A stretch of DNA of 31,921 bases, taken from Pholiota molesta. Its lineage: Eukaryota > Basidiomycota > Agaricomycetes > Agaricales > Strophariaceae. A model generated the notes under the pieces. The model did not search any database, was not told the DNA's origin, and saw nothing but the letters and a program-made list of their open reading frames with translations. The translations under genes and the position numbers were made by a program. Positions 10,881-20,000 of the stretch are shown piece after piece. The number at the start of each line of letters is the position of its first letter. Within the stretch, counting starts at the first letter, position 1. Where the stretch lies: positions 1 to 31,921 of the forward strand of contig JACGCK010000372.1 in NCBI GenBank assembly GCA_014925825.1, in the 5' to 3' direction.

Positions 10881-11358
10881 GGATTTGGACTTGGAAAAGA
10901 TAACATGGCTTTGGAAAAAATGTTTTGAGGCTCCTAAGTACATTTTTTTGTTGCTTCTTTTCTTTCATCTTTTCTTTCATTTTTACTAACTTTCAAGTCA
11001 GTAGCTTTTACCCACCCAGGGTTTGAACTGCGTCAACTTTCAACGCATCCGACGTCCGTGCAAGGATTTTCCTGCGATAACATTTCACGCTCTATTTATT
11101 GACTACCGTTTTACTAACTTTCTCACTTACCTCACCTGTTCTTTCTTACGTGTACTGCTAATTTTCAAGTAATTTTTCCAAGTAATTTTACGAGACGGAA
11201 TCCTGCAAGAATCGTGTAACGCCTTCCACATGTTTGGCTCTGTTAGCGAGATCACCCATTTAAGATGATTTGGCCCCCTTTTCTCTCTTTCTCCCCTGAG
11301 TCCAATCTTGGTTGGGACAGTTAAGAGAGAGGCTGGCACCGAGATTAGATTCAACAAC
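10704..11358. other. Flank between the two RNase H units
   Basis: This stretch holds the 3' flank of the broken unit, then from 11003 the start of the second duplicated unit and the promoter of the intact RNase H gene. It is AT-rich with poly-pyrimidine tracts. No gene seen. Confidence 0.4.
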
Positions 11359-12240
11359 ATGCCAGTGGAATGTCCGAATATTCAACGACGCAAATTCGCT
11401 TTTTGCCCTACACTCGCCGGTTATGATCACAATTATCTCGTCGTTCAATGTCCTTCCTGCACTCGATTCTTCGCTGCGTGTTGTCATCATGGCTCTTTGG
11501 GCGGTGACCTGACTCTTCCACAAGGAGAACTCTGTCACTACCATCAACTCGTTTTCATCGATGGCGCATGTTCCAACAATGGTCGCGAAAATGCTAGGGC
11601 TGGACTGGGTATTACTTTCGGCGAGGGCGAAGAGAACTCCTGGAGTATTCCTGTGGACAACATGGTTGATCCTGACGCAGTCAGAACCAATCAGCGTGCC
11701 GAGCTGTTGGCGGCAATTGAAGGCTTGAAGAAACTGGAGGAACGCTATCAAATTTCAGAGATGTACAAAGCTCTGGGAGATCCAGACGACCACTACCGGC
11801 AAACCGTGCGCCGCGAGGACGAGCCTCGTTCAACTTATATCATCGCCACTGATTCCGAGTATGTTGTCAAAGGGATTACAGAATGGCTTCCCACCTGGCG
11901 TGTACGTCTCTATTGAACTTCTCCACGGACTTACACCTTATCTAGAATGAAATTGTTTGCAGAGAAGGGGATTGCGTACTGCAGATGGCAAACGACCTAC
12001 AAACCTTGACTTATTCTTGAGGCTGGATGAAGTTATCACAAACTTGGAACAGGCTGACGTCGCAGTCGGCTTTTGGCAGGTTCCAAGGGCATATAATCAT
12101 AGGGCTGATAGACTGGCAAAGCTTGCAACCGAATAGCTAAATTATGGTTTCTACTTTTAACTTTCTACTTTGTAGACGATAATTATCATAATATTTTCAT
12201 AACTGGATATTGACGTCTCATATGAGGATCCAGACCACGA
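11003..12240 (+). repeat. Duplicated unit B, full-length copy
   Basis: Full-length partner of the unit at 10212-10880. It carries the intact RNase H gene together with matching 5' and 3' flanks. Confidence 0.72.
11359..12136 (+). CDS. RNase H type 1 domain protein
   Basis: Exons: 11359-11901 and 11963-12136 (717 nt, 238 residues). The N-terminal part has clustered Cys residues (CPSCTRFFAACCHHG, about residues 33-47), a possible small zinc element. The RNase H fold follows, with all four acidic positions visible: Asp in FIDGACSNNG, Glu in NQRAELLAAIEGL, Asp in ATDSEYVVKGI, and Asp in NHRADRLAKLA. It would cleave RNA in RNA-DNA hybrids. RNase H genes of this form are common and often multi-copy in mushrooms; no reverse transcriptase or integrase is adjacent, so an origin from a retroelement cannot be argued from this window. 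The start is the first ATG; the preceding in-frame reading has only a TTG. A 5'-truncated copy lies just upstream. Confidence 0.85.
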
Positions 12241-12468
12241 AAAGAAGTCCAACTCGTTGGACAATGCTGGGCGCTTGTCCAGTGAATAAAAAATCCTCGA
12301 AATTTTAGCGGACGTTCAGGATGAGTCACAAACGGCCAAACATTTTCTTTTTAAGGCAAAAATTACGAGATGTAACATGTCAATGTGACATGCGATGCCA
12401 AATAAGGAATGACTTGGACAAACAGGGGAAGCTTAAATAAGATCTGAGATAGATGATTTGGGTAAAAC
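12137..12468. other. AT-rich spacer between RNase H gene and hairpin repeats
   Basis: This holds the 3' flank of the RNase H unit to about 12240, then AT-rich DNA without an ORF of note up to the inverted repeat at 12469. Confidence 0.4.
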
Positions 12469-13051
12469 AAGCTGTTGCCCAAAGCGAAGCAGGAGGAGAG
12501 CGCGAAGCGCGAGCCTCCGACGCGTAGCGGCGGGCAACAGCTTGCCGGGGCTGCGCCCCTGGACCCCCTTTTGAGTCGGCGCCTTGCGCCTCCGTACATA
12601 GCCCTTAAAAATAGAATTTGCTTGAAATTGCTTCTATGATTTCACAGTTGGAACAGGCACAAAAAAAATGGGATTGAGCCAAACTGAGCAGAGTAAATAT
12701 TAAAACAATTTAAGAGCTCATAAGAATGATATTTTCAGCTCTGTAGCTTAGTTTGTACTTCAAAAGTTGGCCAAAAGTAAATAGAAAAGAGAAGCAAAGT
12801 GTTAAAGGGATATTGATACTTAGTTCTTTTTTATTGCTTTGCCTGATTCTATATTTTTAAAGTGGGCCAGAGCTACGCCCTGGCCCATTATTCCAAAAAA
12901 ATAAATACTGAAGTGCTCAAAATATGCAATTCTTTGCTACTAATTTACTATTTTAACCACTTCAGATATTCCCATTGTAACTTCTGAGAACTTTTTGGGC
13001 CAGAGCTTCACCCTGGCCCATTTTATAGGCTACTTATATCTAATTTATCCG
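12469..13051. repeat. Hairpin-rich repeat, copy 1
   Basis: AT-rich DNA with embedded GC-rich hairpins. It opens with an inverted repeat (aagctgttgccc at 12469-12480 and gggcaacagctt at 12532-12543) enclosing a 51-nt GC-rich spacer. The hairpins ggggctgcgcccc and ggcgccttgcgcc follow, then about 270 nt of AT-rich sequence and two 23-nt hairpins (12864-12886, 12997-13019). Copy 2 begins at 13350. No coding capacity seen. Confidence 0.85.
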
Positions 13052-13279
13052 TCCTCTCAAAAAGATATCAATATTTTTACTTTGAAGTGTCTTAATCACA
13101 ACTCACTCAGGCTTGTAACTGTACTTAACAATGTTATAGTTATCAACTACTATCAGCTCGGACTGAGGCATTATAGTATATAGCCCAAATATTGGCATAT
13201 ACAGTAGACAGACTGGACTCGGAGGATGCGACGTTGGAAAGACGCGCAGATTTGGCGTAGATGCGCGAACACGCACGGA

Positions 13280-13348
13280 CGCTGATGCACAGCCACTATT
13301 ACGTAATTAAGGCTGCCATCAAAACCCGTCCTCTGTTCATATCTTTGA
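13280..13348 (+). repeat. 69-bp perfect direct repeat, left copy
   Basis: Identical to 14005-14073. The pair brackets hairpin repeat copy 2. It begins cgctgatgcacagcc and ends atatctttga. Confidence 0.92.
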
Positions 13349-13349
13349 C

Positions 13350-14004
13350 AAGCTTTATGCCCGCCGCTACGCGTCGGAGGTTCGCGCTTCGCGCTCACCT
13401 CCTGCTTCACTCTGGGCAACAGCTTGCCGGGGCTGCGCCCCTGGACCCCCTTTGAGTCGGCGCCTTGCGCCTCCGTACATAGGCCTTAAAATATAGAATT
13501 TGCTTGAAATTGCTTGCATAATTTTACCGTTGAATCAGGTTCAAAAAAAATCGGAATTAAGCCAAAAAGAATTGAGCAGAGTGAAACAATTCAAGATCTC
13601 AAAAGAATTATAAGTAGTTCCAGCTCTGTACTGGCCAAAAGCAAAAAGAAAAGAGAAGAAAATTATTCGAGGCATATTGATGGTGCTTTGACTTATTCTA
13701 TATATTTTTAAAAATATGTGGGCCAGAGCTACGCCCTGGCCCATTCTTCCAAGAATAATACAAAAATATGACAACTCGGGTTGGGCCAGAGCTTCATCCT
13801 GGCCCTCTTTATAGGCTACCCATATCTACTAATTTATGTACCCTGCTGAGATGACTCAGAAGCATCTCAGATCAATCAATGTGTTGTCCAAAACTTCCCA
13901 TTATATTTTACTTTTACTGCTGAGAAATTTTGGGCCAGAGCTTCGCCCTGGCCCTCTTATAGACTACCCATATCTAATTATTTATGTGCACTTTTGAGAA
14001 AACG
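13350..14004. repeat. Hairpin-rich repeat, copy 2, with inverted internal segment
   Basis: The body from 13414 onward matches copy 1 in direct orientation. The 51-nt spacer 13363-13413, lying between a degenerate left arm (about 13350-13362) and the right arm 13414-13425, matches the reverse complement of the copy 1 spacer with 4 mismatches by my count. It contains three of the 23-nt hairpins (13720-13742, 13783-13805, 13932-13954). Confidence 0.85.
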
Positions 14005-14073
14005 CGCTGATGCACAGCCACTATTACGTAATTAAGGCTGCCATCAAAACCCGTCCTCTGTTCATATCTTTGA
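14005..14073 (+). repeat. 69-bp perfect direct repeat, right copy
   Basis: Identical to 13280-13348. Confidence 0.92.
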
Positions 14074-14167
14074 TGATTGCCTCACACACAGTTCCCGAAT
14101 ACTATTTTAGATAATTATCTCGATGCCTGACCTCCAAACCCCCATGCTCCTGCTGCTGCTACGATTA

Positions 14168-15225
14168 TAATGCGCGTGTAGTCAAGCACCACGCGCGTTT
14201 CGCTGTTGCCTCGAGCTCGCGCGTGCTCGACCTCTGGGTCCACGCTCGAACCCGCCGCCTGTTCCGCGTGTTGGAGAACTGTTGAGCTAGAACTAGGGCG
14301 TTTGCAGGTGCGTAGAGTGATATTGAGGAAGGAAATGACTTCAAAGCCCGGTCACAGAGCATCACCTCGCTGCCCAGATTGAAATGCTGAGCCTCGCATA
14401 TCATATACTTGAACATACTCACAAATTCATTTGCATCCTGTACCAAGAAGTAAAGATAAAACATACGGCCCACTTGCAAAGTACCAAAGCCTCTCCTCCT
14501 CGCAGCGCGCCTTGTCCTCTCTTGTTCTCCCCCAACGCCACCAGATTCTGGCTGTCCATCTTCGCCTCCACCATCTTCGCCGCGCTGCTGCCGTCAAAAT
14601 CTGTCAAAATAGAGCACCCGCAGCGCACTCGTCGTTGCGAGCGTTACATGCCAGCAGCAACCTTGCGCGGGCGGCGGCGTTAGGTGATGGCGCCGTGGAT
14701 GCAGGCGCAGACGCAAGTGGTACGCGTGCCACTCGGGGTAGACGACGGTCCATTCTGGAACGGTAGTGAAGACGGGCATCTCTGTGCCGTAGAGCAGCGT
14801 GCCGGGCGTTATGCCCGGAACGATGGCCTACATCCCAAAATAAAAAACAGAGCAAGTTGCAAGATTGGAAACAAAAATAAGCCCATTGTAAGCCCAATAG
14901 CACATATCGCATGATAACCAGGACGTAGATAGGGCGCGAAAGCCCATATATCGCGTGTACGACGATAGAAGCACCATTCCAGAAATGCGGATCCGGCCAA
15001 TGCTGGAGGAGCGACCGCACAGCATCAAGTAGACAAGGGGGTGGTTGAACTGCCCCGCGTTCGCAAGGCTGAGTAACTGCCCCTTGTCAGCAGACACCGC
15101 CTGCGCCGGATATTGCTGACAGTATCGAAGATGTCAGCGCCTGCTATGCATTCTTTTCATAATAGTCAGGATAGCGCACACGAACGCGCCGAGCGCATGG
15201 ACGGTTTACGGTGCGCAGGTGGTGG
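14168..15225 (-). pseudogene. Decayed paralogue of the 598-residue protein gene
   Basis: Segments align in order with the 7801-9930 gene: an N-terminal stretch at about 15205-15150 (ALGAFVCAIL), the PGT...LYGTE block near 14820-14770, CWHVTLATTSALRVLYFD near 14660-14600, SSAAKM and the MDSQNLVALG equivalent near 14590-14540, a preserved 15-nt microexon with both splice sites near 14430-14415, and EVMLCD near 14365. The original start codon is gone, the frame shifts repeatedly, stop codons interrupt it, and the region corresponding to the C-terminal half is absent beyond about 14168. The 51-residue-scale block before the second exon is strongly altered. It is a pseudogene by sequence; expression is unknown. 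Confidence 0.85.
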
Positions 15226-15448
15226 GTGTCAAGGGAATAAAACATACTTATCTTAGGATGTTGCTGTTGTAATTGGCTTCACATGCCAGCGGCATGGGGC
15301 CTCAAGATGGTTAGAAGGGAAGAGAGCTCGGGCGAGCACCTGTTTTCTTTCTTTCTGACACACGTCTAGGAAATGTAGCTGATCCGCATAGATGCAGTGC
15401 ATGTCAAGCATGTTACATTGTAAAAACAATTGGTCCCAGAAAGGGTTA

Positions 15449-16272
15449 TCATAAATCAAACACCTGCTGCGCAAACTGACGAACGAGCTGCACATACCGC
15501 TCGCTGCGCAGGGTATCATTGTGTTCCTCGATCAGATCGTCTACATTGAGCGACACATGCTGCGGGTCGAGGGCCGCGAGGTGGGCATGCATATGCTCGG
15601 TCTGGGCTGTGTCGACGAGGGTATCGCCTTTGGAATGAAGCAAAAGCCAGGAGATCTGGGCCTCGTCACGCAGCGGATATGCTAGGGTGGAGAAGCGCGC
15701 ATAATCGGGGTCTGGGGGCCCAAAGGCAGGCTCAACGAACCACTGGCGATAGGCGGGAAAGTGCGCGAGGAGGATGTCGAGGTCGTAGATGCCCTCGGAC
15801 AGGACGGCGCCCTTGACCGCACGCAGCACATCTAGGGTCGGCACGAGCATCGGTTCGTGCGATTCTAGCAGGATAGAGCACAGCATGTGGGCACTGCAGC
15901 TGTGGCCGAGGAGAAGAAGACGTTTGGTGTCAAGCGGCACCGGGGAGTGGGTCCACGCACAGAGGAAATTGAGGAAGGCGCGGATATCGGCGGCGTGGAC
16001 GGGATGGCGAAGGTTAGGATCTGCGTTTTCTGGTGGTGTGAGGCGGTAGTTTGGGACGGCAACATGGCAGCCCGTAGCGGCGACGAGGGTGCGTGCAAGG
16101 TCGGCATGATCGCTTTTATCCTCACTAGTAGGGGTGAGAAAGAGAAAAGAAGAAAAGGCGAGACTCACGAGCGCCAGGCGCCGCCATGGACAAAGACGAT
16201 GACGGGTGCGTGGTTTGGGCCAGGATAGAGGTCGAAGAGGCCGGGGCCATAGTCAAGATTGGTATGTGTCAT
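15449..16272 (-). CDS. Alpha/beta hydrolase, kynurenine-formamidase-like
   Basis: Exons: 16272-16169 and 16124-15449 (780 nt, 259 residues). The oxyanion-hole motif HGGAW is at residues 29-33, the nucleophile elbow GHSCSAH has Ser at about 110, LLLHSKGDTLVD supplies the likely acid, and EEHNDTL supplies the His. Length and layout fit the BNA7 (kynurenine formamidase) branch, which hydrolyses N-formyl-kynurenine in tryptophan breakdown. The elbow GHSCSAH differs slightly from the usual GHSAGA, so a related acyl hydrolase is possible. No signal peptide, so cytosolic. It shares a 121-bp divergent promoter with the PMP3 gene. Confidence 0.82.
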
Positions 16273-16393
16273 CGCTACGTAAAATCCTTGGCAGCGAGCA
16301 ATGTAAGTAAGCGTCTCTGACGTCACGATGACCACTTCCGCTCCTGCCCCTATTTAAGCACGCTCGCGATAGTCTCGCCTCCAGTATTCACCC
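16273..16393. promoter_or_regulatory. Compact bidirectional promoter with TATA-like site
   Basis: This is 121 bp between two start codons on opposite strands. A TATA-like tatttaagca lies at 16351-16360, about 43 nt upstream of the PMP3 start, which would imply a very short PMP3 leader. Confidence 0.5.
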
Positions 16394-16767
16394 ATGGCTT
16401 TCACTACCTCGGACATCTGCAAGGTCAGTGCGCCTGCCTCCTACCACTCCACCCTCCAGCTGACCCTCCCAGATCATCCTCGCCATCTTCCTCCCACCGC
16501 TCGGTGTCTTCCTCGAGCGTGGCTGCGGCGCAGACTTTGTAAGCCCCGTCTCGCCCTCCGTCTTTCTTCGCTGACCTCCCCACCAGTTCATCAATATTCT
16601 CCTCACGATATTGGGCTACATGTACGTTTTTTCTGCTCCCTGTCCGCCAACATTCTCTCACTCCATTCCAACAGTCCAGGAATCATTCATGGTAAGGCTT
16701 CTCTTACTCTCTACCCGTCCCTGCTCTCATCCGATCTCTAGCTCTGTACATCATTCTCAAGTATTAG
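16394..16767 (+). CDS. PMP3: PMP3/UPF0057 plasma-membrane proteolipid
   Basis: Five tiny exons: 16394-16423, 16473-16538, 16587-16621, 16675-16691, 16742-16767 (174 nt, 57 residues). The protein has two hydrophobic segments around the hallmark PPLGVFLERGCGADFFINI and ends GYIPGIIHALYIILKY. Family members of 50-60 residues sit in the plasma membrane and affect membrane potential and salt tolerance. The full family-length protein is recovered with consensus splice sites throughout; exon 4 is only 17 nt. Four introns in a 57-codon gene means introns make up more than half of the transcript. Confidence 0.95.
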
Positions 16768-17008
16768 TATCATAGTATGACACCATTCCGCGGACATACC
16801 ACTTGCCATCTTGCTATTCATACCATTCAACGATTTGACATTTGTACTTTATCATGTTGTTATCATCCTTCCTTACTGCTTACAGCAATCTGATTACCTT
16901 ACCTTGATGAAATGTGACGATTGGACAATTGGACATTTTCATATGTATGTAGGATAATTGAGAATAATCGTTGAATATTCAAATCTATATGCGTTAATAT
17001 ACATTCTA

Positions 17009-20000
17009 CTAAGGCCCTTCGCTTTCATCCTCGCTCACATTCGCACTCGCATTCGTGCTCGGATTAGCACTCGACCCACCCTCGCTCGCACTAACAGCAT
17101 CGCTCATCCCATCATCGCTCTCGCCATCTTGCGTGTTCCCGCGCGACAACTCTTCGTCCTCACTCCCGCTTTCCCCTGAAGATGACTCTACAGCAGGCGT
17201 CTTTGCTACCACCTTTGCCGCAGGTCTTATCGTCGCGGTAGGCGTCGTCGCTGACAAAGACTGAGGACTTGCCAATGTCGTCGCCGTCGCCGATGACGTA
17301 GCCACCTCGAGCGCCTTCGTCCTCACCGCCGCCAGCCTTGGATTCGCAGGTTCTTCCGCCTTCTTCTTCGCGTCTCCCTCCGACTCGCTACTGCTGTCGC
17401 TCTCCTCTGACGATGTCTCGGGGGGTCCAGCCGGCGTCTTGGCGATGGCACCACCAACAGCGGTACCGGCAGCGGTGGAAGTGGCCACGGCGGTAACGGC
17501 GCGCAGACCCATAGCGATGCCATGCTCTTTGCCCTTTGTCTCCTCGCTCTCGCTCTCGCTTTCACTGACATTGGCAGCAGCGGCGGCACCAGGAGCAGCA
17601 GAAACAGCGACTGCGGCGACTGCGCGCAGACCCATAGCGATGCCATGATCTTTGTCCTTTGCCTCGTCCTCGCTCTCGCTGTCACTGTCACTGGCACTGG
17701 CACCGGCGGCGGCGGCACCAGGAGCAGCAGAAACAGCGACGGCGGCGACTGAGCGCAGACCCATAGCGATACCATGCTCCTTGCCCTTTGCCTCGTCCTC
17801 GCTCTCGCTGTCACTGGCACTGACACCAGCGGCGGCGGCACCAGGAGCAGCGGAAACAGCGACGGCGGCGACTGAGCGCAAACCCGTAGCGATACCATGC
17901 TCCTTGCCCTTTGTCTCCTCGCTCTCGCTATCACTTTCACTTTCACTGGCACTTGCACCAGCAGCGGCACTAGCAGCGGCACCAGCAGCAGCGGAGGCAG
18001 CGACTGCGGCGACTGCGCCAAGACCCATAGCGATACCATGTCCCTTGCCCTTCGTCTCCTCGCCCTCGCTGTCACTCTCGCTCTCCGTATCTTTCTCGCT
18101 GTCGGTCTCCTTCGCCATGGCCTTTTTCTTTCCCACCTCCTCCTCCTCACTCTCCGTCTCCGTCTCCGTGTCGCTACCCTGCGCGTCGAACTGCTGGATC
18201 ATGTGCGTCCCGATCATCCAGCACTTGCGCAGGTTCTCCCCCTCCGCCGCGCTCAGTTTGCGGAAGCGCTCCTTGTCCGCGTCGTCCATGTCGCCCTCGG
18301 CCCGGGACGCGGGCAGTGCGTGCCACGCGCGGATGTCGTCCTCTTCGACGATGTCCGCTTGGTACAGCGCCGCCAGGATTTGGCCGAAGAGCGGCATGCG
18401 CGTGGATGACGCGCAGTGGGCCTGGGTAGGAGTCGGGCGTCAGATATCATGTCAGAGAGAAAGATATAAAAATACGGAAAGTAAATGGACGACGTCATGG
18501 AACGATGCGACACGTCAGGGAGGAGGTGTTTGTAGATCCATGTGTAAGGTCGCGCCACATATGGCAAAAAATAACACATGGCAAAGAAGCCGATACACCA
18601 GTGCGGTGCAAGACGCGAAGTGAAGGAAACAAAAAGTTGAAAAGCAATAAATCGACCAAACGCACCTGTAGCATAACCACAGTTTCCACCGGATCCACAC
18701 CGCCAATCCTATTGATCAAATCCCCCCAGCGCCCCACGACCTGCCCGATCTCCCTGCGCTGCGCGGCCACATCGCCCTCCACCAGCGGAATGCGCTCCAC
18801 GACCGCCGCGACGACCGCCTCCTTCACGCGCGCGAGCGGCACGTTGCTCGCCATGCGCAGCGTCTTCAGCTCGACGGCCGCGTTGTCGACCGAGTGCCCC
18901 TCCGCGAACGCGCGCGCGAGGCTCTGCGTCACCTCCGTGCGGAACTCCGCGTCCGCCATCAGCCCGAGGCCGCCGCCAGCGCCGGCGTCGAGCGCGCTCG
19001 CGGTGAGGGAGAGGTCTGAGTGGCCGGAGATGGAGTCGCGGTCGCCGTAGGCGTCGAAGGCGCCAGAGGAGTCACTTTCTGTGTCCGAGTCCGAGTCGCT
19101 TGACGAGGCGGCGGCGAGGTCTCCTTCGATATCAGAGGCATCGTCGCCTGCGTAGTGGGATGTTTTATGAGCGACCTTCTTGCTAAAAGAAGATAAAAGA
19201 TCTACCGAGTCTCATGAACCGCTGGTTCTTGTAATTCTCTGGCCCTTCTTCGTCGTCATCTTCGTCCGCAGGTGGGCCGCGCGGCCAGACAATGGCATTC
19301 GAGTCTTTGCCTAGCCCAATTTTGTCTATGGAGTCTTGATCTACGTGCACCGAATTAATGAATAATGCATCTCAGCTGATTCTAGTGAGAAAATACCCAC
19401 TAGCTTCGACCTCTTCGATATCTGAATCATCATCGTCCTCATCTGCTGTAACATCGTCTGCGGTCCTCTTCTTCGACAAGCGCTCAAACGGCTGTAGCAC
19501 CGCATCCGGGCCTACAACGACGCCCTCACCAATCAAGCATCCTCGGGCAACGCGCGTGCGGTCCTTGATCTGCACGTCCGCCCCGATAATGCTGCGCTCG
19601 ACCGTGCAGCCTTTGCCGATCACTGCGCCTTCGAAAAGATACGAATTGCGCACTGTCGACCCCGCGCCTATGCGGCAGTTCTGCCCGATTACCGATGCGA
19701 CAATGGTCACGTTCTCTGCGACAGTCGTCGATGCTCCGATTAGAGTATTTTTGCCGACGGTGCACGTCCTGTCAAGTAAAGTGAGCCGTCGAATTTGTAT
19801 CTGGCATGTTGTAGAGAAGTGGATAGACGAGCAATCATACAAGTCGAATGTGGGCGTGTCCATTCCGTTCCATTGTACCGATGAAAAGGTGGAATATTCA
19901 GACTGCCGAAGCAGTCATGGAATGGTGTATATAGAACTGACAACTTACCTAGAAAGCTCGACAGTGTTGCCTTTTGCGATATATCGATTGCCGCGAGTAA

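Noticed and set aside
11020..11050. Stretch gggtttgaactgc resembling a tRNA T-arm
   Set aside because: No matching acceptor stem, D-arm or anticodon arm on either strand.
12469..14004. CRISPR-like array
   Set aside because: The repeated hairpins are irregularly spaced inside two large repeat copies, without uniform spacers, in a eukaryotic genome.
17652..18623. Long plus-strand open frame (323 codons) opposite the eIF2B epsilon repeats, and a 275-codon minus-strand frame
   Set aside because: Shadows of the Ala/Ser/Glu repeat codons in other frames; they give Leu/Ser or Arg-rich nonsense with no domain, and overlap a well supported exon.
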